From a virus: a stretch of DNA of 47,366 nt. The position numbers were made by a program, and so were the translations under genes. Shown here one piece after another: positions 1 through 8,862 of this stretch; within the stretch, counting starts at the first letter, position 1; every line of letters starts with the position of its first letter. The stretch spans positions 1 to 47,366 of the IMG/VR virus record IMGVR_UViG_3300043429_000117; one strand, 5' to 3'. The notes below the pieces were generated by a model. That model was not told the origin of the DNA. It saw nothing but the letters and a program-made list of their open reading frames with translations, and made no database searches.

Positions 1-1
1 C

Positions 2-622
2 AATCTAGCTTTTGATACCGCTAATAATGCTCTACCTAACGTTAGCAATGCAGTATTCAACGGCAATCTAAGAGTTACTGGTAATCTGCTAATCGGCACC
101 AATACAGTAACGATTAGAGACAATCATATCATATCGGCCGAATACTTCCGTATGAACACGTCCAACCACATGGTCGTGGTTCCTGACGGCAATAGAGTAA
201 ACACACTATACACACTGGTCAACACATCTTATGATTCCGCCAATAGTATTGCCAGCGGTTCAATAACCATCAATAACATTTCATTGTCCGGTAACATCAA
301 TCCAGGCACCGTTAGTGTTGTATCTCAGACCTTGACCGATTCTGCCAATATCTCATGGAACATGGCAACGGCCGCTGTGGCTTCTGTTACATTAGGTGGT
401 AACAGATATATGGATACACCAACCAATCTCAAAGTCGGGACTCTTGTTCTACATGTCAATCAAGATAGCACAGGTAACAGAACATTGAACTGGAGTCCTG
501 TGTTCAAGTGGCCAGCCGGTGTAGCACCTGTATTGACCACAACTGCCAACAGAAAAGATATATTCTCATTCATTTGTGACGGAACAAATCTGTATGGTTC
601 ATACTTACCAGATGTAAGATAA
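2..622 (+). CDS. tail fibre-like virion protein, C-terminal part
   Basis: The reading frame is open from the left edge, so this is the 3' part of a longer gene; the first internal Met codon is at 152 and is not needed as a start. The visible protein is rich in Asn, Thr, Ser and Val and begins with an Ala-Phe-Asp-Thr-Ala-Asn type repeat that recurs in the fibre-like gene at 3314. The last 70 or so residues carry a pattern common at the ends of phage fibre and appendage proteins (QDSTGNRTLNW, then FKWPAG, then TTTANRKDIFSFICDGTNLY). It precedes the neck genes, a usual place for whisker or fibre genes. The exact appendage cannot be told because the N-terminus lies outside the window. Confidence 0.7.
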   Translation, partial: NLAFDTANNALPNVSNAVFNGNLRVTGNLLIGTNTVTIRDNHIISAEYFRMNTSNHMVVVPDGNRVNTLYTLVNTSYDSANSIASGSITINNISLSGNINPGTVSVVSQTLTDSANISWNMATAAVASVTLGGNRYMDTPTNLKVGTLVLHVNQDSTGNRTLNWSPVFKWPAGVAPVLTTTANRKDIFSFICDGTNLYGSYLPDVR

Positions 623-625
623 ATA
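619..625 (+). promoter_or_regulatory. putative T4-type late promoter before gene 13
   Basis: ATAAATA overlaps the stop codon of the fibre gene. If its last A is position -6, as in T4 late promoters, transcription would begin near 631, just upstream of the AAGG ribosome site of gene 13. The motif is short, so the call rests on its recurrence at the same distance before other structural genes in this window. Confidence 0.45.
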
Positions 626-646
626 CTCAAAACATAAGGTAACGAA

Positions 647-1396
647 ATGTCACTTAACAAACCTGCTAATAAAGAAGAATTGAAAGAGTTTTGCCTAAGA
701 CAGTTGGGCTACCCTGTCATCCAGATTAACGTGGATGATGAGCAGGTCAATGACGCCGTTGAACTGGCATTTGAGTATTGGAACGAGTTTCACTTTAATG
801 GTACCGAGCGTACCTATGTCAAGCACCAGATTACCACACAAGATCAGGCTAACCGATATATTACCGTTTCAGAAAATCTAATCGGTGCTACCAGAGTATT
901 CAAGGTCGGTCAGAATAAGATGGCCATGAATATGTTCGATCTTCGTTATCAGCTACGTTTGAACGATCTATGGGATCTTTCATCAACCTCATATGTTAAC
1001 TACTCTCTAACAATGCAGCATTTGGCTACGTTGGATCTAATCTTTACTGGTGAGACACCAATCCGTTTCAATAGACTTACCGATAAACTATACATCGATT
1101 GGGACTGGAACACAGACGTTCAAGCCGATGAGTTTATTATTGTAGAAGGTTTCATTGTTACCGATCCTGACACATACACCAGAGTATGGAATGACCGTAT
1201 GCTTAAAAAGCTAACCACTGCCTATGTCAAAAAACAGTGGGGTACCAACATGTCCAAGTTTGACAAGATGCAGCTACCAGGCGGTGTAACCATGCGTGGT
1301 GTTGATATCTTCAATGAGGCGGTAAACGAGATTAATAGTATCGAACAAGAGATTAGGTCGACATACGAAGCACCTCCAGGATTCTTGGTGGGCTAA
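647..1396 (+). CDS. 13: neck protein gp13 (head completion)
   Basis: In T4, gp13 joins gp14 to close the filled head and form the neck to which the tail attaches. The 249-residue product matches the family in its N-terminal pattern (KEELKEFCLRQLG, then an acidic stretch with AFEYWNEFH) and its C-terminal LPGGVTMRG followed by an IFNEA helix. T4 gp13 is 309 residues, so this is a shorter version, similar to those of cyanophages. Gene order 13-14-15 supports the call. Its stop overlaps the start of gene 14 by one base, which suggests coupled translation. Confidence 0.88.
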   Translation: MSLNKPANKEELKEFCLRQLGYPVIQINVDDEQVNDAVELAFEYWNEFHFNGTERTYVKHQITTQDQANRYITVSENLIGATRVFKVGQNKMAMNMFDLRYQLRLNDLWDLSSTSYVNYSLTMQHLATLDLIFTGETPIRFNRLTDKLYIDWDWNTDVQADEFIIVEGFIVTDPDTYTRVWNDRMLKKLTTAYVKKQWGTNMSKFDKMQLPGGVTMRGVDIFNEAVNEINSIEQEIRSTYEAPPGFLVG

Positions 1397-2283
1397 TGGC
1401 AATCAATCGATACTTTAACAACTTTCCAGGTAAAAATCGCTTTAACAATGAGCATCACCTCATGGAAGATGTTATTGTCGAGTCCATTGAAATCATGGGT
1501 CATCAGGTCTATTATATTCCCAGAGAGTCCTTTGATGAAGGCGATATGATCTTTGGTGAGTATGCCAAGTCAAAATTTGAGAAGGCATATTCAATCGAGG
1601 CCTATCTAGCTAACGTCGAAGGCTTTGAAGGTGATGGTGACTTCTTCTCCAAGTTTGGTTTAGAGATTAGAGATACCTCAAACTTTGTTATCTCTCGCCG
1701 TTCATTTGCTCGTGGTCTTCCTACCACATTGCGTGTCAGACCACAAGAAGGTGATCTTGTATATGTGCCACTAATGCACCGTATGTTTGAAATCAAGTTC
1801 ATTGAAAAGAAGCTAATGTTCTACTCTCTTGGTAATAGAGAGCCATACATTTACGAAATGCGTTGCGAACTCTTCCGCTTTTCAGAAGATGCTATTGATA
1901 CTGGTGTTAAGGAGATCGATCAGATCGAGGAAGAAAACGGTTATACTCTAAGACTAAATCTTGAAACGTCAGGCGTTGGTAACTTTAAAGACGGTGAGAT
2001 TGTTTACCAGAGTCCTGATGGCACATGGGCAAACAATACTGCACACGCCGAACTTGGTGAGTGGTATAAGGCCAATGGCACTATGTTCGTCTATGGTATC
2101 AACGGTAGCTTTACTGCACACACACTATATGGTAACACCTCTCTCGCACAGTTCACAGTCAATAGTGTATCAGATGAAAGAAGTGATTATGTTAAGTTTG
2201 ATATCTTCGATAACAAAGACTTTGATACCGGCGCAGATTTGATCCTTGATCTATCTGAAACTAACCCATTTGGATCACCTTAA
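1396..2283 (+). CDS. 14: neck protein gp14 (head completion)
   Basis: This is the partner of gp13 in the neck ring. The 295-residue product starts with a typical gp14 region (HHLMEDVIVESIEIMGHQVYYIPRE) containing the family's Val-Tyr-Tyr-Ile-Pro-Arg core, followed by GDMIFGEY and KFGLEIRD blocks. It is longer than T4 gp14 (256 residues); the extra length is in the C-terminal half after about residue 180. The ATG overlaps the stop of gene 13 and the stop overlaps the start of gene 15, so the three neck and tail-completion genes form one translational unit. Confidence 0.88.
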   Translation: MAINRYFNNFPGKNRFNNEHHLMEDVIVESIEIMGHQVYYIPRESFDEGDMIFGEYAKSKFEKAYSIEAYLANVEGFEGDGDFFSKFGLEIRDTSNFVISRRSFARGLPTTLRVRPQEGDLVYVPLMHRMFEIKFIEKKLMFYSLGNREPYIYEMRCELFRFSEDAIDTGVKEIDQIEEENGYTLRLNLETSGVGNFKDGEIVYQSPDGTWANNTAHAELGEWYKANGTMFVYGINGSFTAHTLYGNTSLAQFTVNSVSDERSDYVKFDIFDNKDFDTGADLILDLSETNPFGSP

Positions 2284-3284
2284 TGTTAGGTAACGCACAT
2301 TACTATCATCAGCTAACCAAGAAAGCAGTCATCCTTTTCGGTAGACTGTTTGATGATATTTCCATTATCAGAAAGAATGATCAAACTGGTGCCGAGGTTA
2401 ACAGATTCCTTGTGCCTATCATCTACTCACCAAAAGAGAAGATGGTCACCCGTGTCTTTTCTGACCCAGACCTAACAAGACAGCTTCAAGCTATTCTACC
2501 ACGTATGGGATTTGAAATCTCTGGTATTAACTACGATGCATCCAGAAAACAGAATAGTTTGCTCAAGGCAACACAGGCTCTACCAGGCGGAACAACCGCT
2601 TCATCCGCCTACATGGGCGCACCGTATGATCTTAACTTTCAGCTAACCGTATATGCACGTAACATCGATGACGGCACACAGATTGTGGAGCAAATTCTTC
2701 CATTCTTCAATCCTGACTTTACCGTTTCTGCATCTATGGTACCTGACCTCGGATTCATCAAAGACATTCCAATCATTCTCAATAACGTATCAAACAACAT
2801 TGAGTATGAAGGTAACTATGACTCCGTAAGATATGTGTATTGGACTCTTAACTTTACAATGAAACTACATTACTATGGTCCGATCACTACACCTAAGATC
2901 ATTCGTACCGTTTACGCTAACATTCATAATGATAACAACTTGGCACCAACCTATATCACCAAGATGATGCTTGCCAATACAGCAGGCACATTCAAGCAGG
3001 AAGATGTGGTATTTCAAGGTGACAATCTAAGATGGGCCGATGCTCAAGGTATTGTCATACACTATAATGCCGTTGACGAGGTGCTAACACTCGGTGCCAC
3101 AAAAGGCACATTCATAGTTAACAATACCATTCATGCTGCATCAACCAATGGTACAGCACAGATTTACAGTCTAATAACAGAAGCCGCCAAGACGGTCGAG
3201 ATTAAGATCGAACCAGATCCGATCACGGCTCAGCCTGGCGATGATTATGGTTATACCACTACCATCACCGAATGGACGGACTAA
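2283..3284 (+). CDS. 15: proximal tail sheath stabilizer gp15
   Basis: In T4, gp15 forms the hexamer that caps the head-proximal end of the finished tail and contacts gp14. Family signatures are visible in the first 100 residues: YYHQLTKKAVILFGRLFDDI, PIIYSPKEKMVTRV, and DPDLTRQLQAILPRMGFEI. At 333 residues it is longer than T4 gp15 (272); the last 100 or so residues look like an added beta-rich domain of unknown role. It follows gene 14 with a one-base overlap. Confidence 0.88.
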   Translation: MLGNAHYYHQLTKKAVILFGRLFDDISIIRKNDQTGAEVNRFLVPIIYSPKEKMVTRVFSDPDLTRQLQAILPRMGFEISGINYDASRKQNSLLKATQALPGGTTASSAYMGAPYDLNFQLTVYARNIDDGTQIVEQILPFFNPDFTVSASMVPDLGFIKDIPIILNNVSNNIEYEGNYDSVRYVYWTLNFTMKLHYYGPITTPKIIRTVYANIHNDNNLAPTYITKMMLANTAGTFKQEDVVFQGDNLRWADAQGIVIHYNAVDEVLTLGATKGTFIVNNTIHAASTNGTAQIYSLITEAAKTVEIKIEPDPITAQPGDDYGYTTTITEWTD

Positions 3285-3287
3285 ATA
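3281..3287 (+). promoter_or_regulatory. putative late promoter before fibre-like gene
   Basis: CTAAATA overlaps the gene 15 stop codon. A transcript from it would start near 3293, upstream of the AAGG site of the gene at 3314. Same spacing logic as the other late boxes here; the leading C is seen in several of them. Confidence 0.4.
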
Positions 3288-3313
3288 AAAGAAATAGCTT
3301 AGGATAAGGCAAT

Positions 3314-4258
3314 ATGTCACAGAAGATTATCAATGTTGGAACAGTAGCTAACGACGGTACCGGCGATACGATTCGTGGCGCCTTTACTAATGTCAATGCC
3401 AACTTTACGGAAGTTTATTCTAACATAAGCACACTGGAAGCAACCGTTTCCAGCATTGATTCCGATCAGAATGCCGCTATCGCTGTTGTTTATACTACGG
3501 CAAACAATGCCTTTGATGCCGCTAATGCTGCTAACGTATTGGCTACTGACGTAGGCGTTAATGCTAATCTTTACTCCACAGCTATCGGTGCAGCTTCCAA
3601 CGCCTATGCGGTGGCCGTGGGTGCCGCTTCAAATGCATATATCAATTCCGTAGCAACATCGGAAAATAGCTATATCATTTCTGTGGCAACTGCTGGTAAT
3701 ACCTACGCATCTATCTTGGCTGCCAACAATGCCGTAGGCGCTAATGGCTGGACTAATACCGTTTCTGTTACCATCACCAACTGGGCAAACTCAAAGTTTG
3801 AGGTCGTAGCAAATACCACGGCACTAACTAATGCCGTCAATGCTGCCTTCACTAAAGCCAACACAGCCTTCCAGAACGCATCTGGTACCCTTATCGGTAA
3901 CTTTATCGCCACCGGTTCTATCTCAGACGGTGTTGGTGTTGTTAGAGAAAGATATACCAGATCAGCCGACACAGACATTCCAGTTTTGACCGCCGGTTCA
4001 GTTATCATTGCCAATAGCAGCAACAATATCACCGTCAATGTTCCTGATGATTATCAGTTCTTGATTTATCCAAATGTAGGAACAGCAATCGAAGTTATAC
4101 AGTATGGTTCAGGTCAGACATATATTAAAGCTAACAGTGTAAGCGTATCTGTTCTATCATCTAATAACTGGGCTAATATCGCTGGTCAGTATCTATCAGC
4201 AACCCTAACCAAAGTCCAGGCAAATACGTGGGTTCTAACAGGTAGTCTAAAAACGTAA
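3314..4258 (+). CDS. fibre or whisker-like virion protein
   Basis: The 314-residue product opens with IINVGTVANDGTGDTIRGAF, a motif found at the N-terminus of many phage virion proteins, where it commonly marks the virion-attached end. Residues 45-195 are low complexity, with Ala/Asn/Tyr repeats of the type AxxNAYxxAVGAASNAY and AFxxAN, which suggests a fibrous trimer or coiled segment. A beta-rich C-terminal domain follows. It shares the AFD-A-N repeat style with the truncated fibre gene at the left edge, so the two may come from an old duplication. It lies between gene 15 and terminase gene 16. Exact location on the particle is unknown. Confidence 0.6.
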   Translation: MSQKIINVGTVANDGTGDTIRGAFTNVNANFTEVYSNISTLEATVSSIDSDQNAAIAVVYTTANNAFDAANAANVLATDVGVNANLYSTAIGAASNAYAVAVGAASNAYINSVATSENSYIISVATAGNTYASILAANNAVGANGWTNTVSVTITNWANSKFEVVANTTALTNAVNAAFTKANTAFQNASGTLIGNFIATGSISDGVGVVRERYTRSADTDIPVLTAGSVIIANSSNNITVNVPDDYQFLIYPNVGTAIEVIQYGSGQTYIKANSVSVSVLSSNNWANIAGQYLSATLTKVQANTWVLTGSLKT

Positions 4259-4266
4259 GGTATATT

Positions 4267-4725
4267 ATGGGTGTTGAGAAAAACTTATCAGATGCTTTAG
4301 GCATCGAACACTTGCCTGTGACTAAAGAAGAAGTCAAACAGGAAGTCATTGAGTATGTTCCCGCTGATAGCAAAGACGATCAAGATGAAGATTATGCCCT
4401 TGTTCGTAATACCCTCCGAAACCTAATCGAGAAGGGTAATGATGCACTGGAAGATATCTCACATATTGCCAAGCAAAACGAATCCGCCCGTGGGTTCGAG
4501 GTCGTGGCCAATCTAATCAAGACTGTAGGCGAAACGTCAAAAGACCTGTATAACCTACAGAAGATGAAACGTGATCTTAAAGAGCCTAATCCTGAATCCG
4601 ATCCACGCAAGAAAAGCGCCGATGGTAATATCAACGTGGAGCAGGCCGTATTCGTGGGTTCTACAGCCGAACTATTAGCGGCTATTAAGAACAAGAAAGA
4701 GCAAGATGGCAAGGACGCCGTTTAG
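4267..4725 (+). CDS. 16: small terminase subunit gp16
   Basis: The small terminase recognises DNA and regulates the large subunit during packaging. The 152-residue product (T4 gp16 is 164) has the family layout: an acidic N-terminal part, a central helical region with YALVRNTLRNLIEKGNDALEDI and KQNESARGFEVVANLIKT, and a charged C-terminal tail. The run from RGFEVV to the LYNLQKMKRDL helix is typical of T4-like small terminases. It overlaps gene 17 by 20 bases, the arrangement also seen in T4. Confidence 0.88.
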   Translation: MGVEKNLSDALGIEHLPVTKEEVKQEVIEYVPADSKDDQDEDYALVRNTLRNLIEKGNDALEDISHIAKQNESARGFEVVANLIKTVGETSKDLYNLQKMKRDLKEPNPESDPRKKSADGNINVEQAVFVGSTAELLAAIKNKKEQDGKDAV

Positions 4726-6388
4726 TTATCAGAATAACCCTAACCTGCCTAATGAGCAGTATAGACATGCTTTTACCCAAGCGGAACTTGATGAATACCT
4801 CAAGTGCGCTGACGATCCTGTTTACTTTTCCAAGAAGTATATTAAGATTATTAACGTTGACCGTGGTCTTATGCCATTTGAAATGTGGGACTTTCAGGAG
4901 CGTATGCTTCAATCGTTCCATGATAATCGTTTCTCTATTTGTAAGCTACCTCGACAGGTTGGTAAGTCTACCACATCGGTAGCATATATTCTACATCAAG
5001 TATTGTTTAACGAAAACTTCGTGGTTGCTATTCTTGCTAACCGTGCTCCTACCGCTCGTGAATTGCTACAAAAGCTAAAGCTGGCTTTTGAATATCTGCC
5101 TATGTTCTTAAAGCAAGGCATCAAGGAGTGGAACAAGGGTTCTATCTATCTTGCTAATGGTTCGAGAGTTCTGGCAGACTCCACCTCAGGTTCATCTGTC
5201 CGTGGTTTCTCGTTCAACCTAATCTTTCTGGACGAGTTTGCGTTCGTTCCCAACAATATCGCCGAGGAGTTCTTTAACTCTACATATCCTACCATTTCAT
5301 CTGGTCAAAGTTCAAAGGTCGTTATAGTTTCTACACCAAACGGTATGAACTTATTCTATAAGATGTGGACTAAGGCGGTTGAAAAGACCAGCACCTATGT
5401 GCCTATTGAGATCCACTGGTCGATGGTGCCTGGTCGTGACGCCAAGTGGGCAGAAGAAACCATTCGAAACACCAGCCAGAGACAGTTCGACCAAGAGTTT
5501 GGTTGTGAGTTCTTAGGTTCATCTAACACCCTCATTAATGGTGCCAAACTGGCGGCGATGCATTGGAAAGAACCAATCGCCAAAAACGAGTGTATGGATA
5601 TCTTTGAGCATCCAGTTCCAAAGCACACATATGTCCTATGTGCTGACGTTGCCGAGGGTCAAGGTCTCGATTATTCCACCTTCTCTATCTTCGATGTTAG
5701 CGAGATTCCTTACCGACAGGTAGCTAAATATAGAAACAACGAAATTAGCCCTATGTTGCTGCCAGCGGTCATCTATGCTGCCGCTACCCGTTATAACGAG
5801 GCTTTCGTTCTAATCGAAATCAACTCTATCGGTCTACAGGTAGCAGATATCTTACACTATGAGTTGAACTATGAGAACCTGCTAAAATTCCAGCAAAAGG
5901 GTAAGCAGGGCACCCAGTGGTCAGGAGGCTTCGCTGCCGGTAAGAACAAGCTGGCCTTTGGTCTAAAGATCACAGCCCAGTCCAAGATGATTGGTTGTGC
6001 TAACCTCAAGACGCTGGTTGAAAGCGACAAGCTAATTCTAAATGATGAGGATACCATCACCGAGTTATTCTCATTCTCCGCAGACAAAAAGACCTTCAAG
6101 GCGGAAGAAGGTTCTAATGACGATTTGGCCATGACACTGGTTCACTTTGGCTGGTTGACCGCCCAAAAGCTATTCAAAGAGACCGTTTCTAACGATATTC
6201 GCTACGTTCTACAGAAAGAGTTGTCATATCTGGAAGATGTAGAAAATGTGCCTTTTGGATTCATCGATAACGGAATTGATAGTCCACATGACACTGAAAT
6301 TGATGCCGCTGGTGATAGATGGGTCCGTGAACGAGAACAGCTATATCCATTCGATGATCTAAATTATAAGTGGGATACTCGGCTATAG
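4706..6388 (+). CDS. 17: large terminase subunit gp17 (packaging ATPase and nuclease)
   Basis: This is the motor that pumps DNA into the prohead and cuts concatemers. In the 560-residue product, the ATPase domain has Walker A PRQVGKST at about 82-89, Walker B LIFLDE at 172-177 with the catalytic Glu, and the coupling motif STPNG at 209-213. The RNase H-like nuclease domain shows three acidic centres: Asp314 in ADVAEG, Glu371 in LIEINS, and Asp472/473 in NDDLAM. They match the T4 gp17 triad in order and spacing. T4 gp17 is 610 residues. Appears intact, with no intron or inserted homing endonuclease. Confidence 0.96.
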   Translation: MARTPFSYQNNPNLPNEQYRHAFTQAELDEYLKCADDPVYFSKKYIKIINVDRGLMPFEMWDFQERMLQSFHDNRFSICKLPRQVGKSTTSVAYILHQVLFNENFVVAILANRAPTARELLQKLKLAFEYLPMFLKQGIKEWNKGSIYLANGSRVLADSTSGSSVRGFSFNLIFLDEFAFVPNNIAEEFFNSTYPTISSGQSSKVVIVSTPNGMNLFYKMWTKAVEKTSTYVPIEIHWSMVPGRDAKWAEETIRNTSQRQFDQEFGCEFLGSSNTLINGAKLAAMHWKEPIAKNECMDIFEHPVPKHTYVLCADVAEGQGLDYSTFSIFDVSEIPYRQVAKYRNNEISPMLLPAVIYAAATRYNEAFVLIEINSIGLQVADILHYELNYENLLKFQQKGKQGTQWSGGFAAGKNKLAFGLKITAQSKMIGCANLKTLVESDKLILNDEDTITELFSFSADKKTFKAEEGSNDDLAMTLVHFGWLTAQKLFKETVSNDIRYVLQKELSYLEDVENVPFGFIDNGIDSPHDTEIDAAGDRWVREREQLYPFDDLNYKWDTRL

Positions 6389-6407
6389 TTCTGAAAAACA
6401 AGAAAAC

Positions 6408-6415
6408 GATAAATA
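6408..6415 (+). promoter_or_regulatory. putative late promoter before gene 18
   Basis: GATAAATA lies in the 75-base gap between genes 17 and 18. The inferred start near 6421 gives a leader of about 43 bases that contains the AAAGGAG ribosome site ahead of the 6464 ATG. Confidence 0.5.
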
Positions 6416-6463
6416 AGGTTTGAAATGGATTTTACACCATTCCAACCTATAAAGGAGTAAAAG

Positions 6464-8209
6464 ATGGCATATCAACTTTCCCCAGGCGTGGCTTGGTCAG
6501 AAATTGACCTTACGACCGTAGTTCCCGCCGTTTCGACTACAGAAGGGGCGTTTGCCGGAAACTTTGATTGGGGTCCTATCGACCAGGTTGTGACAATTGC
6601 TAATGAAGTAGAACTGGTTCGCTGGTTCGGTAAGCCTTCAGATAATACAGCAGTTTCATTCTTCACCGCTGCTAACTTCTTAGCATATGGTGATAACCTA
6701 CGAGTAGTTCGTTCAGCAAATACAGCCGGAGCTAAAAACGCTACATCTGGTAACACAGCAGCTATTATTAAGAACCGTGATGATTGGGACCTAAACTGGG
6801 ACGTATTCAGCACAAACAGCCCAACCTATGGTATGTTTGCTGGTCGTTACGCAGGTACATTAGGTAACGGTATTCGTGTTTGCGCCTTCGCTAACGCAGG
6901 TATCTCTACATCTCACGCAGACTGGACCCATTGGGAACAGGCTTCACAGTTCGATGGTCCTCCAGGTACTTCAAAGTATGTTGAGGATCGTGGTGGTGCA
7001 AACGACGAAATGCACATTATCGTTCTTGATACCTTTGGTCAGTTCACCGGTGGTATCGCTAACGCCGTCCTTGAAAAGTATTCAAACGTTTCTAAGGCCG
7101 TTGACGCTAAGAACGATGACGGTTCATCAAACTACTGGGTCAATGTTCTCGCTGATAATTCAGCTTACATTTGGCCAATCAATAACGCTATTGCCAATAA
7201 CACTGTTCCTGCCGTTCAGACAGCAACATGGGGCAATACTGCACAGGGAACATCATTCACACAGGGTAATGCTTCATTCAACATTACACTTGCTGGCGGT
7301 GTTCTATCTGCACCAACTGACGGTAATCTACAGAACTCATACGTTCTATTCTCAGATACCGACGCATATGATACCTCACTAATCATGACTGGTGGCGCTT
7401 CAAATACCGTATGTAAGTATGTTATCGATAACATTGCCGACCCTGTTGGCACATATGGTCGTGGCGACGTAGTTGTATTCGTTTCACCACAATACAGTGA
7501 CGTTGTTAACCAGCCTGGTTCAGAGGTTAATAATGCTATTGCAACCAGAGATTTCTATGGTTCAACCTCATATGCCTTCATGGATTCTGGTTGGAAGAAG
7601 CAGTTCGATAAGTATAACAATGTTTATCGTATGATTCCTCTAAACGGCGACATGGCTGGTCTATGTGCCCGTACCGATCAGACAAGAGACCCATGGTTCT
7701 CACCAGCAGGTCTAAATCGTGGTCAGGTCAAGAATGTCACCAAGCTATCATGGATGCCAACAAAGGCAGACAGAGATAATCTATATAAGAACGGCATTAA
7801 CCCTGTTGTAACATTCAAGGGTGAAGGTACAGTTCTATATGGTGATAAGACACTACTTGCTAAGCCATCAGCCTTCGACCGTATTAACGTTCGTCGTCTG
7901 TTCATTGTTCTTGAGAAGTCAATTGCAAAGGCTGCCAAGTATTCACTATTCGAGTTCAACGATGAGTTCACCAGAGCCCAGTTCGTTGCTCTTGTTGAGC
8001 CATTCCTACGTGATGTTAAAGGCCGTCGTGGTATCTATGACTTCAAGGTAGTTTGTGATGAAACAAACAATACCCAGCAGGTCATTGATAGCAACCAATT
8101 CGTCGGGGACATCTACATTAAGCCAGCACGTTCAATCAACTTCATCCAGTTGAACTTCGTTGCTGTCAGAACCGGTGTTGCCTTCTCCGAAATTGTTGGC
8201 AAGTTCTAA
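6464..8209 (+). CDS. 18: contractile tail sheath protein gp18
   Basis: The sheath subunit polymerises around the tail tube and contracts during infection. The 581-residue protein starts with the family N-terminus LSPGVAWSEIDLT (the PGV-E-D pattern) and VSTTEGAFAG, and ends with the conserved sheath C-terminal domain, including a phenylalanine-rich LRDVKGRRGIYDF segment and KPARSINFIQLNF. T4 gp18 is 659 residues; the shortfall is probably in the outer variable domains. A strong AAAGGAG site is 8 bases before the ATG. Serine is mostly encoded by TCA, as in the other highly expressed structural genes here. Confidence 0.95.
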   Translation: MAYQLSPGVAWSEIDLTTVVPAVSTTEGAFAGNFDWGPIDQVVTIANEVELVRWFGKPSDNTAVSFFTAANFLAYGDNLRVVRSANTAGAKNATSGNTAAIIKNRDDWDLNWDVFSTNSPTYGMFAGRYAGTLGNGIRVCAFANAGISTSHADWTHWEQASQFDGPPGTSKYVEDRGGANDEMHIIVLDTFGQFTGGIANAVLEKYSNVSKAVDAKNDDGSSNYWVNVLADNSAYIWPINNAIANNTVPAVQTATWGNTAQGTSFTQGNASFNITLAGGVLSAPTDGNLQNSYVLFSDTDAYDTSLIMTGGASNTVCKYVIDNIADPVGTYGRGDVVVFVSPQYSDVVNQPGSEVNNAIATRDFYGSTSYAFMDSGWKKQFDKYNNVYRMIPLNGDMAGLCARTDQTRDPWFSPAGLNRGQVKNVTKLSWMPTKADRDNLYKNGINPVVTFKGEGTVLYGDKTLLAKPSAFDRINVRRLFIVLEKSIAKAAKYSLFEFNDEFTRAQFVALVEPFLRDVKGRRGIYDFKVVCDETNNTQQVIDSNQFVGDIYIKPARSINFIQLNFVAVRTGVAFSEIVGKF

Positions 8210-8215
8210 TAAATA
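8208..8215 (+). promoter_or_regulatory. putative late promoter before gene 19
   Basis: AATAAATA overlaps the end of gene 18. Transcription would start near 8221, just ahead of the AAAGGAG site of gene 19. It would allow tube protein to be made at a higher level than its upstream neighbours. Confidence 0.5.
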
Positions 8216-8236
8216 AAGGAAAAGGAGAAAACACAA

Positions 8237-8794
8237 ATGGCTTTTAATGTCAATCAATTCAGAGCAACCCTGGTAAACGACGGCGCCCGCCCAAGTTTAT
8301 TCGAGGTTGTTATGAGCCTACCACCAATTCTTGGTGCAGCGCCATTGACAAACGACATCATCTTCCGTGTTAGAGCAACATCTCTACCAGGTGATGGCGT
8401 TTCTCAGATCGTTGTTCCATACTTTGGTCGTGAAGTTAAGATTGCAGGTACTCGTACCTTCCCAGACTGGTCATTCACAATCATCAATGATGAAAACTTT
8501 GTGGCTCGTCGCAATCTTGAGACATGGCTAAACGCTATTAACGGACACGTTAGTAACCTACGTAGCCCTGCCGCTCTATCTGCCGCTTCATATCAGGCCG
8601 ATGCTCTTATCACCCAGTTTGGTAAGGCCGGTAACGTCATTAAGATGTATAAGATGGTTGGTTGTTTCCCAACTGACGTTGCTGCTATCGACCTTGATTG
8701 GGCATCAGGTGACCAGATCGAAGAATTTGGTGTGACCCTCGCCTACCAGTGGTGGGAATCACTCGACGGTTCTACCGACGTTTCTGGTGCTTAA
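8237..8794 (+). CDS. 19: tail tube protein gp19
   Basis: This forms the stacked hexamer rings of the inner tail tube. The 185-residue product (T4 gp19 is 163) has the family N-terminus FNVNQFRATL, then RPSLFEV, a central VRATSLPGDGVSQIVVPYFGREVKIAGTR core, and TFTIINDE-like strand FTIINDENFVARRNLETWL. It directly follows the sheath gene, as in T4. A strong hairpin terminator lies 16 bases after the stop. Confidence 0.93.
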   Translation: MAFNVNQFRATLVNDGARPSLFEVVMSLPPILGAAPLTNDIIFRVRATSLPGDGVSQIVVPYFGREVKIAGTRTFPDWSFTIINDENFVARRNLETWLNAINGHVSNLRSPAALSAASYQADALITQFGKAGNVIKMYKMVGCFPTDVAAIDLDWASGDQIEEFGVTLAYQWWESLDGSTDVSGA

Positions 8795-8809
8795 TATATA
8801 CTAATAGAT

Positions 8810-8836
8810 CCATGGGGCTTCGGCCCCATGGTTTTC
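8810..8836 (+). terminator. rho-independent terminator after gene 19
   Basis: A perfect 9-bp stem, CCATGGGGC and GCCCCATGG, closes a TTCG tetraloop and is followed by TTTTC. It sits between the tube gene and the portal gene. No late box is visible in the short stretch between it and the portal start, so portal mRNA may depend on read-through. Confidence 0.85.
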
Positions 8837-8845
8837 ATCATGTTT

Positions 8846-8862
8846 AAGGAGTAGGGACCATT
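8846..8862 (+). promoter_or_regulatory. ribosome binding site and AUU start of the portal gene
   Basis: AAGGAG at 8846-8851 is 8 bases before ATT at 8860-8862, ideal spacing. There is no ATG, GTG or TTG in the portal frame between the stop at 8845 and the clearly portal-coding sequence downstream; the first in-frame ATG is at 9061, inside a conserved helix. AUU is a known rare start (E. coli infC). A sequencing error turning ATG into ATT is the alternative. Confidence 0.7.
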
